Positions 1 to 9,892 of a DNA stretch of 64,000 bases are shown here, piece after piece. Location: assembly GCF_017464355.1 (NCBI RefSeq), contig NZ_JAFUAG010000027.1:152076-216075 (forward strand), in the 5' to 3' direction. Below the pieces are notes generated by a model, which did not search any database, was not told the origin of the DNA, and saw nothing but the letters and a program-made list of their open reading frames with translations. The stretch comes from Ruminococcus sp. GTDB lineage: Bacteria > Bacillota > Clostridia > Oscillospirales > Ruminococcaceae. The first letter of the stretch is position 1. Each line of letters starts with the position of its first letter. The position numbers and the translations under genes are program-made.

Positions 1-3000
1 TGCTGTCGGGGGTACTGAGCTCCAGTTTGCCTACAGTTACTTCCTCGCCCTCAAAGTCATAGTTGACTATGCTCGCCCCAGAGAACACCAGATATGCACG
101 GGTGCCTGCGGCTGTCCAGCTGCCGTCCGCCTGCCTGGTGCGGCTGCTTATATCCTCACGGTAGAAGTAGTAGAAGAACCCTGCGTCCTCAGCCTGACCC
201 TTGTACCAGCCTATCTTGGTAAGCTTGCCTATGAGAGAAAGGCTGTTCAGCTCTATGCCGTCAAAACGCAGTATCTCCGTGGACTTGCGCTCCTCATCGG
301 TCATGCGGAAGATCCTTCTGTCAAGCTGCGGGAAGGGCTGGGTGATCTCGTAGTCTTCCAGCTGCTCCTTCCAGGCGGATATCTGTTCCGCTGTCAGCTC
401 CAGCGGGTGAACAAGACCTATCTTTGCGTTATCGGGAATTGTCAGCTCATCGTCATCTACCGAGTTGAAGCTGCCCTCCTCGGTGTAGCGGAAGGTGTCT
501 GTCAGCTTGCCGCTGTCATCGTACAGCCCCCAGATGAGCCCCATGGCGAAGCCGTGCATAACTGCGTTCTTCACGAAAAGCTCCTTCCAGCCCTCAGCTG
601 TCCAGCGGCGGTCGTTCATAAGCACGCTCTCGAGTCTGGCGGACTGGTTGGCTGCTACGGTCTTCAGCTGCTTTTTCATCTCCTTGAAGTCAGCTGTTGC
701 TGCTGCGGCTTTTTCTGCATCATCGCCGGCTGCGGGCTTGGGCAGATTTTTTACCTGCTTATCCCCGTTGAATATCTGCAGGACATTGCCTGCACCCAGG
801 TATACCTTGAACTGCCTGGGGCCGAAGTCGAATTCACGGCACATATTCTCATCAAAGCCCAGGTCGGGTACTATCTTGTCGGCCAGCTCGTCGGTGGTCA
901 GCCCCAGTTCCTCGGCGGCATTCCTCAAAGCGTCGGCCGCTGCACCGCGCACCATTTTGTTCTTGAACTTGCGGGACATACCGTCCACGTTCATAAGGGC
1001 GGTCTTGCTGCCGCTGAGCGCCATGGCCCGTACAGCCTCGGAAGCTATAGCCCCACGGGAATTCTCGCCCCAGAACTTTATGTAGTGCATGAAGCTTTCC
1101 TCCACAGCGCTGCCCCCGTGGAGAGCCGTAAAGTACAGCACCCACTTGGTCTTGGCCTGCGCCCCTGCGTCTACCCATTTAGCGAAGACATCTGCGGCAA
1201 AGGCGGCCAGCTCGCGCTTGTTGAGTTTTTCTGCCAGCACGTTTGCAGTGGGGCTCGCCCCGAATTCTGTCATGCCTGCGTAGCACATCATCAGGGCTTC
1301 GAGGTACTTGCGCTCACACTCGCTGCCGTCGGCATTGTGTACGGTCTTGGTGGAGCCGTCAAAGGCAAAGGCGACTTTTCTGGCCTTGCCGCCCTTGGTC
1401 AGCTCCTCCACAGGGTCAACAGCCGAGGGCTTTGTGCTGTCCTCGGGTGCCGCGGGAGCAGCGCCCAGCAGCAGGGCAGCCTTATCCTTTATCTTGGCAG
1501 ACTTTTCCTTTTCATACAGCGCTTCAAGCTCAGTCCTGTAATCGGCAGCACCCTGCTTCTCGATGATAGCCAGTGCCAGTTCACGGGCGGAGGCTTTCTT
1601 CCTGGTCAGCAGTGCAGCTATGTCATCGTGCCAGATGTTCATGCCTGCCATGCACTTTGTAAGCTCGGTCTTGACAGCCTTGCTGGTATCCTCAGCCATA
1701 GCGAAAAGCTGTGCTTTGTAGCGCTCGGGGTCACGGCTGTAGGCCATGGCTGATATCTGTCTGCCCAGGGCGGGAAGCTCTGCATGGTCAACTTTGTCCA
1801 GCGCCTCCTTATGGTCAGTGCCGAAAGCGGCAGCTATCTTCATGGCAGTGGACTCCTTATGAGAGTAGAGAGTATCGATGTAATTGCTGAGGGTCTTCAG
1901 TATAGTAGTGGGGTGCAGCCCTGTTCTCAGCAGCATTTCCACGGACTTGTCAGGTTCATCGGTGAACTCGAAGCCTGTGGCTCTATTTATGATGAAGTCC
2001 TTGCTCCAGCCCATATCCGCCATTACCAGCACCGCATAGTAGCGGCAGAAGAAATCCTCCGACCCAACAGATGAGTAACAAGTGCATACAGGACGCTCAC
2101 GGGTCGTCCATTTCAGGTCGGTCAGGGTGGGAAGTACCTCTTCAAGGGTCTTTCTGCCGTTGATGTAATCCACCATTTCATCTGCGGCGGGCTTATCAAA
2201 GCCTGTCCTTATAATATCGGCAGCCTGCTCTCTTATGGCAGCGTTAATATCGGGGCAGGGAAGTCCCAGCTCTTTCAGGGTGTCGGCAAGGGTCCTCATG
2301 ACTATGGGGTCATCGGTATTCAGCACGGCCTCTGTGAAAGCTTCGGTGTGATTTTTCGCCATTTTTCTGAGGTGAGCATTGACGAGCTCATGATCCGTTT
2401 CGGGGTATCTTAGGTAGAATGCCACATATATGGCAGCGTACTTGGTGCAGAGCAGGGGCTCCTCCTCGATGACATCAAGGGCTTTGTAGCAGAAATTCTT
2501 CATGACCACATTTGTAAGCTTTTTGGTGTCATGCTTGGCATACATCACGGCCTTTGCCCTGGCGGTGCTGTCAAATCTGCCCAGCTCTGTCATCAGCAGG
2601 TAAAAACTGAAGTTCGTGTCATCGGGGGTGCCTGCGGTACCGTTTGGCTGAATGTCAGCAGCGTACTTTGCTATGTGCTTTACGATATTGTCAGCCTTGT
2701 CGGTGTGTTCGAGCGCAAGGGCATATATGGAGTTGGCCATACGTCTGTTGGTCTGGGCGATGATATCGCCCATCTGCATATATTCCTCGGCAGACCTGCC
2801 CTTGTAGATGTAATCTCTGTTCCTCAGTATATTGCCTGTACACCACACACAGGTAAAGGCCTCGGCGCAGAGCCTTGCCTTTTCTCTGCCCAGCCAGCCT
2901 GTCAGGGCTCTTTCGAAAAGTGCGCTGCATTTTTGGGGAGAATTGTTGTCGGTGACTATGCTGTCTACCAGCCCCACACAGCTGACCCCGACGGCTGCCC

Positions 3001-3265
3001 ACAGAAAGCAGAGGAAACGGTCGGTCAGCTCATTGTTATTTGCCCTTACTATCTCCAGGTTGACAGCCTTTTCGTACTTGCCCTTGTCTGTGATGGGTCT
3101 GCCGTAGACAGCACACAGGGTAACATTGGAAAGTATCCCGTAGTCCACAGGCTTGCTCATATCCATGAATTCCTCGAAAAACGGGCGGTTCTCCTCCAGC
3201 ATACCCTGCTTTACCAGCAGCTCGCCCAGGCTGCTGCCCTTCATTGGTTGTTGTGCGTAGATCAT
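1..3265 (-). CDS. DUF4132 domain protein, C-terminus off window
   Basis: Reading the minus strand from ATG at 3265 gives an open frame to the window edge, about 1088 codons with no stop, so the gene is cut at its 3' end. The start follows AAAGGAGA by 7 nt and begins MIYAQQPMKGSSLGEL. The N-terminal two thirds are helical and repeat-like. Near the window edge the motif GLVHPLELT, followed by W and a QPF-QLDR stretch, is typical of the DUF4132 domain (E. coli MolR/YehI family). Function is unknown. It is the last visible gene of the MoxR-DUF5682-VWA-SWIM operon, 19 nt after the SWIM gene. The domain call is by motif memory, not by search. Confidence 0.85.
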   Translation of the reverse strand, partial: MIYAQQPMKGSSLGELLVKQGMLEENRPFFEEFMDMSKPVDYGILSNVTLCAVYGRPITDKGKYEKAVNLEIVRANNNELTDRFLCFLWAAVGVSCVGLVDSIVTDNNSPQKCSALFERALTGWLGREKARLCAEAFTCVWCTGNILRNRDYIYKGRSAEEYMQMGDIIAQTNRRMANSIYALALEHTDKADNIVKHIAKYAADIQPNGTAGTPDDTNFSFYLLMTELGRFDSTARAKAVMYAKHDTKKLTNVVMKNFCYKALDVIEEEPLLCTKYAAIYVAFYLRYPETDHELVNAHLRKMAKNHTEAFTEAVLNTDDPIVMRTLADTLKELGLPCPDINAAIREQAADIIRTGFDKPAADEMVDYINGRKTLEEVLPTLTDLKWTTRERPVCTCYSSVGSEDFFCRYYAVLVMADMGWSKDFIINRATGFEFTDEPDKSVEMLLRTGLHPTTILKTLSNYIDTLYSHKESTAMKIAAAFGTDHKEALDKVDHAELPALGRQISAMAYSRDPERYKAQLFAMAEDTSKAVKTELTKCMAGMNIWHDDIAALLTRKKASARELALAIIEKQGAADYRTELEALYEKEKSAKIKDKAALLLGAAPAAPEDSTKPSAVDPVEELTKGGKARKVAFAFDGSTKTVHNADGSECERKYLEALMMCYAGMTEFGASPTANVLAEKLNKRELAAFAADVFAKWVDAGAQAKTKWVLYFTALHGGSAVEESFMHYIKFWGENSRGAIASEAVRAMALSGSKTALMNVDGMSRKFKNKMVRGAAADALRNAAEELGLTTDELADKIVPDLGFDENMCREFDFGPRQFKVYLGAGNVLQIFNGDKQVKNLPKPAAGDDAEKAAAATADFKEMKKQLKTVAANQSARLESVLMNDRRWTAEGWKELFVKNAVMHGFAMGLIWGLYDDSGKLTDTFRYTEEGSFNSVDDDELTIPDNAKIGLVHPLELTAEQISAWKEQLEDYEITQPFPQLDRRIFRMTDEERKSTEILRFDGIELNSLSLIGKLTKIGWYKGQAEDAGFFYYFYREDISSRTRQADGSWTAAGTRAYLVFSGASIVNYDFEGEEVTVGKLELSTPDS

Positions 3266-3284
3266 TTTTTTATCTCCTTTCGTA

Positions 3285-5075
3285 TCATTCATGCTCAGGC
3301 TGCATTTTTGCCAGGGCACTTATTGTCTGAAGTCTTTTTTCACCTGCACGGATATAATCGTACAGCACCGTCATCTTCTGCATGATGTCCGCAGTGCTGC
3401 CCCCCGTGCTGTGACGGTAGGCGCCTGCCAGCGCAAGAAGCTCCTCCGTCATTGCCGCAAGATTTCCCATGCCGCAGTTTTTTGCCTGCCGTGCCAGCTT
3501 GTCCTCGTCCCGTATCTGAGAACGAAGTCCGCAGTGTACGATAAAATAAAGGGTCTCACGAAGCTTTGCGAAGAGTTTCAGCAGTTCCTCCGCATACACC
3601 GCCTGCCCCTCGGCACCGTCGTACTTCTCGGGCAGAAAATACTGCTTGTCATCAAAGGGGGTTATGAAGTCGTATATCTCCACGGGGAACAGCACCAGCT
3701 CGCCTTCCTCGATGCTTGCTATCCCTAAGAAGGTAAAGCGCTTTTCGTCCTTTTCCCTGAGCATACGAGTGGCTATCTTTTCCAGCTGGTCGATGAAATC
3801 TTTGGTCTCCGCCTGATATTTCGCCCGCACCTTCATGCGGCAGCCCCGCCAGTCCTCGATCTCCATGATGAACTGCTGGCTGTATTTATCGAACCTGTGA
3901 TATCGGCAGCCCGCCGCTGTCACGAAGAACAGCCTGTCCGTTTCAAGGGGGCCTGCCTCGTCAAGGGCAGCGGCTATCTCACGGAAATCATCTTTGATAA
4001 GTTGAAGCACCGCAGGGCAGTTCAGCCCTGCATTTGACTGGCTGATGACCCTTGTGCTTCCCGAGGAGGAAAGCTTCTCGCCGCTGACCTTAGCTCCCGT
4101 AAGCACCATGCGACTCTTCATGACATTGCGTATGGGTACGCCTAAGTCCCAGGGGGTGGTGACAGCATACCTCATACGGGAGTTTTTCTCATAGTAGGCA
4201 GGCCGCAGCTCTGACATTGTGAGGAAGGTCTGTCCCGTGACCTTGTTCTCGTCCAGAAAATAGAAGATATCTCCCTCGAACTCACCGCCCCGCACCTGTC
4301 TGCCGCCTATGGGCAAAAGGGTCAGGGCGCCTTTGACCTCGGTGTAGCTTTTGCGGAACTCACCCAGCTCCGTAACGGGTATGCCATCTCTTTCAAGGCG
4401 GGCAAGCTTCTTGTCCGTGCGGCAGAGTTTTTCTGCAAAAGCCTGCCCGTCAAAGGCCGCGCGTCTGCCCAGGTGCTGGCTGAGTTTTCCGCCTATGTCA
4501 CGCATCATTCGCTCGGCATCGGCGGCACGGACAGCGTGGCAGCGCACCGCAGCGGCTTCGATACGAGCGGGCATATCCTCGGGCACCCGCACCAGACCGC
4601 TTTCAAGTATCTCCCGCAGCAGCCCCCTGCAAAGGGCAGCGCACTCATGCACCTTGGCTTCGTCCCTGGGTGGAAGCTTTTCTGCCTCGGGCTCGGCTTT
4701 CGCTGCCGCCGAAGTTACTCCCGCCCCGGGAGCTTCTTCCTGTTTCACCTCAGCATTGTCTTCCGCCGCGGGGGCCTGTGCGGGGACTTCCGCAGGGGGC
4801 AGAGTATTCTTCAGCAGCACCAGCGCCCCGACTATATGCCTGCACACCGCCCGTGAGGGGCAGCTGCAGCTGCTTTGTTCAAGGGGGTCTTTCAGGGTAA
4901 CGGTCTCGCCGCCGAAGGGGATAGTTATGCTGTCCTCGTTCTCGGTGAACTCACAGGGAGCGCCCTCGGCGTCCTTGCAGGCACGCTTGTAGGTGCCCTT
5001 GTTGGCCAGCCCGATGAGATAGTCCTCGTCCGCCAGAGAAATTTTCTGTCTTAATTTTTGTACAGTTTCTGTCAC
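3285..5075 (-). CDS. SWIM zinc-finger protein
   Basis: A 596-residue protein starting at GTG (5075), with GGGAGGTGAG 7 nt upstream. The N-terminal motif CSCPSRAVCRH at about residue 70 is a CxC...CxH SWIM zinc finger. An Ala/Glu/Pro-rich linker (about residues 95-135) and a long domain with no recognised motif follow. SWIM fingers bind DNA or protein partners. In the E. coli yeh cluster a SWIM protein also sits between a VWA and a DUF4132 protein, so it is probably a co-factor of the MoxR/VWA complex (inference). There are 13 nt to the VWA gene upstream. Confidence 0.85.
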   Translation of the reverse strand: MTETVQKLRQKISLADEDYLIGLANKGTYKRACKDAEGAPCEFTENEDSITIPFGGETVTLKDPLEQSSCSCPSRAVCRHIVGALVLLKNTLPPAEVPAQAPAAEDNAEVKQEEAPGAGVTSAAAKAEPEAEKLPPRDEAKVHECAALCRGLLREILESGLVRVPEDMPARIEAAAVRCHAVRAADAERMMRDIGGKLSQHLGRRAAFDGQAFAEKLCRTDKKLARLERDGIPVTELGEFRKSYTEVKGALTLLPIGGRQVRGGEFEGDIFYFLDENKVTGQTFLTMSELRPAYYEKNSRMRYAVTTPWDLGVPIRNVMKSRMVLTGAKVSGEKLSSSGSTRVISQSNAGLNCPAVLQLIKDDFREIAAALDEAGPLETDRLFFVTAAGCRYHRFDKYSQQFIMEIEDWRGCRMKVRAKYQAETKDFIDQLEKIATRMLREKDEKRFTFLGIASIEEGELVLFPVEIYDFITPFDDKQYFLPEKYDGAEGQAVYAEELLKLFAKLRETLYFIVHCGLRSQIRDEDKLARQAKNCGMGNLAAMTEELLALAGAYRHSTGGSTADIMQKMTVLYDYIRAGEKRLQTISALAKMQPEHE

Positions 5076-5088
5076 TATCTCACCTCCC

Positions 5089-6234
5089 TCAGCTCAATAT
5101 GCTGCCTATGTGTTCCCCTAACTGCTCGGGGGTCATGGCACCGACGAATGCGCCCATATCTGCCAGCTTCTGACCCAGCACCCTGTCAAAGGCCGCATTT
5201 GCGTTCTCATCAAGGGCGGTCAGGTAGCTGAGCTTTGCGCCGCTTGTGATTATGTTTCTGCTTACGTTCATCAGGCGGTCTTCTCTTCCGCCCTCATACA
5301 GGTCGGTGACACATATGACCGCCGTCTGTGAGGGTGTGGTGATAAGGCTCTCGCAGTAGGTCATGGCCTTGCCGATGTCAGTTCCGCCCCCCAGCTGCAC
5401 GCTCATCAGCACCTCCGCAGGCTCTTCCGCCCGGCCGCTGAGGTCTACCACATTGGTATCGAAGATGACCAGCTTGACCTCTGCAAAGGGCAGTTTGGAG
5501 ATGATCTGCGCCATGACCGCACTGTAGATAATGGAGCTTGACATGGAACCGCTTTCGTCCACGGCGATGATGACAGTCTTGTTGTTGAAGCGCTTTACCC
5601 TGTTGGAAAAATATATCTCTTTCAGCATGAGCTGTTCGCTGTCACTGTCGTAGTTTTTCAGGTTGCGGCGGATAGTCTTTTTTATATCAAGATTTCTCGC
5701 TGAATGTATGGGGCTCGAGCTGTTGCGGTCAAGCCTGCCCATTACCGAGCGCCGCACCGAGTTCTCCAGCTTTGCACGCAGCTCCTCGGCCACCTGTGCC
5801 GCCACCCGCTTGGCAGTTTCCAGCACCTCGCCCCGCATAAGGTGCCGCAGGGAAAGTATGGTCTTTAAAAGCTCCATGTTCGGGGTCATCTTTTCAAGAA
5901 CTTCCTTGTCGGTCAGCAGCTCTGTCAGCCCGAATTCATCGAGGGCGTGCCTTTCCAGCACCTCTGCGGTCTGTCTGGGGAAAAGCTCACGCACCCTGGT
6001 TATCCACCTGGCGGCGGTTATCCTTGACTCACCTGTGCCCCCCGTCCTTGACTCGTTCTCGCGGACATCATCGCCACCCGAACGGCTGTAGAGGTAATCG
6101 AGCAGCTGCTCCATGTCCGCAAAGCTTTTCAGCTCCTCGCTACTGCCCGAAAACTCCAGGTCACGGTCGGACTGGCTGCCAAGCACCAGCCGCCAGCGGT
6201 TCACCGAAAGGGCTTTCTGTTCAGCCTCTGTCAA
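5089..6234 (-). CDS. VWA domain protein, MoxR partner
   Basis: A 381-residue protein. The start is TTG at 6234 and overlaps the TGA of the upstream gene (TTGA), with AAGGAGG about 9 nt before it, so translation is probably coupled. The C-terminal half is a von Willebrand A domain: IIAVDESGSM supplies the DxSxS of the MIDAS metal site, GGGTDIG the threonine, and VTDLYEGG the last aspartate. The N-terminal half is helical and charged. VWA proteins of this size next to a MoxR AAA+ ATPase usually act as substrate-binding or metal-dependent partners of the ATPase. The size is close to YehP of E. coli. Confidence 0.9.
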   Translation of the reverse strand: MTEAEQKALSVNRWRLVLGSQSDRDLEFSGSSEELKSFADMEQLLDYLYSRSGGDDVRENESRTGGTGESRITAARWITRVRELFPRQTAEVLERHALDEFGLTELLTDKEVLEKMTPNMELLKTILSLRHLMRGEVLETAKRVAAQVAEELRAKLENSVRRSVMGRLDRNSSSPIHSARNLDIKKTIRRNLKNYDSDSEQLMLKEIYFSNRVKRFNNKTVIIAVDESGSMSSSIIYSAVMAQIISKLPFAEVKLVIFDTNVVDLSGRAEEPAEVLMSVQLGGGTDIGKAMTYCESLITTPSQTAVICVTDLYEGGREDRLMNVSRNIITSGAKLSYLTALDENANAAFDRVLGQKLADMGAFVGAMTPEQLGEHIGSILS

Positions 6235-8648
6235 AACTGCTCACCTCCTTCAAGCTGCGCCGTGATAAGGCTGTCCAGCTTTCTTCCGAAATCGTAAAGT
6301 CCCTCATCTATCATGTCGCCGTCCAGCACATCTTTTTCCTTAGCCCCGTGAAGTGCGGCGGCCACACCTGCTATCTCCTGTATCTCAGAGGGTGTGAAGT
6401 AGGAGAATGCCAGCCTCATGGAAGGCAGTATCTCCATAAAATCCTCAGTGCCGAAGCCTGTGAGCAGGGAGTCTGTCAAGTGCAGAAAAGAGTCGTCTGC
6501 CAGCACGATATCTCCCGCAGTGCTGAAAAGCCCCCGCAGGTAGTCAGCCCCCTGCTTGCGTACCTCGGAGGAACCGCTGAGGTAGCCCCGCATGGCATTT
6601 TCCGCATCGGTGCGGCGCTCAGCTTCAATAGCATACAAAAGCCCCATTACCGCCCCGTAGACCGTGGGTTCCTTATCCTTTGCACCTGCCATGGTAAGCA
6701 GGGCATCTTCCAGGGAATCCCGCCACATGGCCAGCACGCCTCCTGTCAGGCTGAACATTATTTTAAGTATGCTCACCACCTCGTCCGCCTTATCCGAGGG
6801 TGTGTTCGCCATGGCGGGCAGGGAGGATATCAGCTTTGCCATGCACCTGTTCATGTATTCAAGGGAAGAACTGTCCTCAAATTCGTACAGCTTGCGCAGG
6901 TCGTAAAGTCTGCCGAAGCACCTGAGCCCCTCGCCCACCGAGAAGAAGTCGCCGTCATTGGTGACAGCATCTTCAAGCAGTGCCAGCTGGTTCTTGTCAA
7001 GGGCAATGCCCATGAGGAAGCAGTTTATGGCAGTGTGGGCGCCGTCCGCACAGCGCCTGCGGTCAGCAAGTACTCTCGTGGCCGCCGTGGTGCAGGCCTC
7101 CTCAATGGTGAAGCCGTCAGTGGTGCGGTCGATGAGGGCAGCATCGACGTTGGGTGTGCGGCGGTATGTCCACAGCTCGTGTACACGGCTGCGGTCCCGT
7201 CCATGGTGTAGGTCGGGACCCTTGGCAAGCTTGCAGAAGCCTGTTTTCAGGTATTCCATGCGGTGGAAAAATCTGCTGAGCGCCAGCCCCTTTCCTCCGC
7301 CGAAAAGTGCCACGTCCGACTCCATGGGCACACCTATCTGGTATTTCAGCCTGAAGCTCTCGCACTGCTTTTCAAAGTCAGCCACCAGGGGCGGGACATG
7401 GCTTTTGTCGCCGATACGGCCTACACCTTCACCCGTAGCTATGCGCTGCATGATAGCCAGCGGCATGGAGGAGGACAGATTTTTCTCGCCCTTGATAAAC
7501 GCTGAAGTAACACCGTCCATGACCTCGGCGAGGCCTGTCTGGCTCACGTTCCTCAGCGCCGCCAGACCTGTCATCACACTTTGGGCAGAGGTTATGTCCG
7601 CTATGGAAACGGGTATGTCCTTTTTTGAACTTTCCCTTGCTGTTCTTATCAGCAGTTCAAGGCAGGCATCGTTGTACACATTCCCGGGGTCATCGCCCTT
7701 TTCAAGACGGGTGGTTATGCCGTCGTAGAACCCGGGGCACATCATGCCCGAGGCATAGCCGTGCAGGGCATCAGCAGCCTGATAGGAGTAGGCTGTGGGG
7801 AAACACCCCTGCTGGTCCGCGGGTATCCTGTGCAGCTTTTCAGCCTTGAACTTGCCCTCATGCAGCAGCCTTGCCAGACCCAGGCTGTGCAGTCCCCCTG
7901 TGACCACCAGCACCTTTTCGCCGCTGTCGAGGGCTTCCTTTATGCGCAGCGCCATGTGCCTTTCACGGGCGAGGGTGCCATCGGCTTCAAGCTCGGCTGG
8001 GTCTTCATCATTTCGGGTCAGCACGCAGTAGGTGTGCATATTTTCGCAGAATTCTCCCGGGGTAAGCTTAAGTCCCTCTATCTCAAAATACTTCTCCCAG
8101 AATTCCTCAAAGCTGCGCATGCCTGTTTTCTCACAGAGCCTGCTGTAGAACTTTGAGCGCACCAGACGGCTGTCATCGGTGTAGCTGTGCTTGTCCGCCG
8201 CCTTTCTCAGACCCTTGCTCTGGGCGGTATTTATCAGTATCTCGCAGTAGGGCAGGTCGATGAAGCGGGCGGGTATGCCCCGCTTTGCACCCTCTGCAAT
8301 GGCATTGTACTCAGGCGAAGAAAGCAGGAAAGGATAGTAGCACTTGTAGTCCTCCCCGTCTTCGCTGACCAGCTTTTTCTTGTCCTTGTAGTAGTAATAT
8401 ATGGCCGCAGGAAGCTCTGTCTGCTCATCAGTCAGCACGGGTATGAGCTCGTTGGCATTTTCAGGTCCCTCGATGAGTATGACCGTGGGCGAAAATTCCT
8501 CCACCGCCCGCCGCAGCTGAAAAGCGCACACAGGGCTGTGGTGCCTTACGGGGAAAAGCAGCAGCTTTCCCAGGGGGTCATACCTCAGCAGCTGACCCGC
8601 AGCGCCTGCTATCTCAGCAATGCGGCTGTCTCTGAATAAGCCTTCCAT
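6231..8648 (-). CDS. DUF5682 family protein
   Basis: An 805-residue protein with ATG at 8648 and AAAAGGAA about 10 nt upstream. It overlaps the end of the MoxR gene by 40 nt and the VWA start by 4 nt. Near the N-terminus VRHHSP, ILIEGPENA and a later RFIDLPY motif fit DUF5682, which has the look of an Erf/TraB-like alpha/beta domain. The remainder is helical. Its enzymatic role is not known. The fixed position between MoxR and VWA genes suggests it belongs to the same complex or pathway. E. coli YehM is the likely counterpart (from memory). Confidence 0.8.
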   Translation of the reverse strand: MEGLFRDSRIAEIAGAAGQLLRYDPLGKLLLFPVRHHSPVCAFQLRRAVEEFSPTVILIEGPENANELIPVLTDEQTELPAAIYYYYKDKKKLVSEDGEDYKCYYPFLLSSPEYNAIAEGAKRGIPARFIDLPYCEILINTAQSKGLRKAADKHSYTDDSRLVRSKFYSRLCEKTGMRSFEEFWEKYFEIEGLKLTPGEFCENMHTYCVLTRNDEDPAELEADGTLARERHMALRIKEALDSGEKVLVVTGGLHSLGLARLLHEGKFKAEKLHRIPADQQGCFPTAYSYQAADALHGYASGMMCPGFYDGITTRLEKGDDPGNVYNDACLELLIRTARESSKKDIPVSIADITSAQSVMTGLAALRNVSQTGLAEVMDGVTSAFIKGEKNLSSSMPLAIMQRIATGEGVGRIGDKSHVPPLVADFEKQCESFRLKYQIGVPMESDVALFGGGKGLALSRFFHRMEYLKTGFCKLAKGPDLHHGRDRSRVHELWTYRRTPNVDAALIDRTTDGFTIEEACTTAATRVLADRRRCADGAHTAINCFLMGIALDKNQLALLEDAVTNDGDFFSVGEGLRCFGRLYDLRKLYEFEDSSSLEYMNRCMAKLISSLPAMANTPSDKADEVVSILKIMFSLTGGVLAMWRDSLEDALLTMAGAKDKEPTVYGAVMGLLYAIEAERRTDAENAMRGYLSGSSEVRKQGADYLRGLFSTAGDIVLADDSFLHLTDSLLTGFGTEDFMEILPSMRLAFSYFTPSEIQEIAGVAAALHGAKEKDVLDGDMIDEGLYDFGRKLDSLITAQLEGGEQF

Positions 8649-9703
8649 GCGCCACCGTTCCTTTTCGCCTTCTCGTTGACAGATGTCCTGAAATAAGCTT
8701 TCAGCTTTTCAAGGTCGTCCTTGTTCTCCTTGCATACCGCCCCCAATAAGTTCTGGGTCAGCACCCGCAGATCGGCTCTGCCGTCACCGTAGTACCAGCT
8801 GTGGCTGATAGTCTGGTAGAATACCGATACAGCTTCTGCCGTACTCATGACCGCCGCAGGCTTTTCGACTATAGTACCCTCAGCGGTCTTGCCCTCACGA
8901 AGCTCATGGTAGGTAACAGCCAGCAGCTCGGCCACATCAGTATCAACAGGACAATCGATATGCCCCGCCTTTGCCATGTTCTCGGCCTCACGGATTATTA
9001 TCTCCTTTTCAAGACGGACATCTGCGATAGGCTCAACGGTCTCAAAATTAAAACGTCGTTTCAGCGCCCCCGACATTTCGTTTACGCCCTTGTCACGGGT
9101 GTTGGCGGTGCCTATGATATTGAAGCCCGGCTTTGCCAGCACAAGCCCCTCATCGCCCAGCTCGGGGATATTCAGTATCTGGTCACTCATAACAGAGATG
9201 AGGCTGTCCTGTATCTCGGCGGGGGTACGGGTGATCTCTTCAAATCGTGCGAAGACACCTTTCTCCATACCTATCAGCAGGGGAGAGGGCACCAGCGCTT
9301 CACGGCAGGGTCCTTTTGAAAGCAGCAGCGCATAGTTCCAGCTGTACTTTATCATATCCTCGGTTGTGCCTGCGGTACCCTGGACAGTATTGGTGCTTAC
9401 CCCGCAGCAGGCCGCTGACAGCAGCTCGGAAAGCATGGTCTTGGCAGTGCCGGGTTCGCCCACCAGCATAAGGCCGCGGCTGCCCGCAAGGGTGATTATG
9501 CACCTTTCCACCAGGGCGTCATTGCCGTAGAATTTTCTGGGGATATCCATATCACCCGCCTTGCCGCCCAGAATGAACGTGCGCACAGCTTTAGGCGAGA
9601 GCCGCCAGTTTTCGGGCTTTCTGCCTGTATCATTTTCTTCCAGCGCCCTGAGCTGGTCGGCATACCTGACCTCAACGGGGGGCTTGATAAAATTCTGTTC
9701 CAT
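8609..9703 (-). CDS. MoxR-family AAA+ ATPase
   Basis: A 364-residue protein when started at ATG 9703, which has AAGGAGG 5 nt upstream. A longer frame reaches 9889, but its extra leader is AT-rich, lacks a ribosome site and overlaps the promoter. Walker A is GEPGTAKT at about residue 85. The Walker B and sensor region reads FARFEEITR then GTANTRDKGVNEMSGALKRR, which is typical of MoxR. MoxR ATPases are chaperone-like and act with VWA proteins encoded next door. It is the first gene of the operon and drives the NTP-dependent step. The nearest known arrangement is E. coli yehL. Confidence 0.92.
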   Translation of the reverse strand: MEQNFIKPPVEVRYADQLRALEENDTGRKPENWRLSPKAVRTFILGGKAGDMDIPRKFYGNDALVERCIITLAGSRGLMLVGEPGTAKTMLSELLSAACCGVSTNTVQGTAGTTEDMIKYSWNYALLLSKGPCREALVPSPLLIGMEKGVFARFEEITRTPAEIQDSLISVMSDQILNIPELGDEGLVLAKPGFNIIGTANTRDKGVNEMSGALKRRFNFETVEPIADVRLEKEIIIREAENMAKAGHIDCPVDTDVAELLAVTYHELREGKTAEGTIVEKPAAVMSTAEAVSVFYQTISHSWYYGDGRADLRVLTQNLLGAVCKENKDDLEKLKAYFRTSVNEKAKRNGGAWKAYSETAALLR

Positions 9704-9799
9704 GAGAACCTCCTTATCAAATACAAAATTGCACGGCAGGCCATGCGCGTTCTTGTCCGCTGAAAAACCTGCCCACATTTTTTTCACATCTATGAAAAG

Positions 9800-9828
9800 A
9801 TTATAACATATCTGTTTATAAATAGCAA
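9800..9828 (-). promoter_or_regulatory. Promoter of the MoxR operon
   Basis: On the minus strand, TTGCTA (9823-9828) and TATAAT (9800-9805) are 17 bp apart, about 95 bp before the MoxR start codon. No other promoter was seen within the operon, so all five genes are probably transcribed from here. Confidence 0.75.
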
Positions 9829-9840
9829 TACATTTTTCGA

Positions 9841-9877
9841 GAAAAAAAAGGCAGCTGTACAGAAAACAGTACAGCTG
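9841..9877 (-). terminator. Terminator of the alarmone synthetase gene
   Basis: A 9-bp perfect stem CAGCTGTAC (9852-9860) / GTACAGCTG (9869-9877) is followed on the minus strand by eight T residues. It lies between the synthetase stop (9893) and the MoxR promoter, separating the two transcripts. Confidence 0.9.
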
Positions 9878-9892
9878 TCCGAAACACAAAAG

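Noticed and set aside
407-1753. Long plus-strand open frame of 448 codons
   Set aside because: It is the shadow of the minus-strand DUF4132 gene. It has no ribosome site and a Cys/His/Leu-rich, low-complexity protein.
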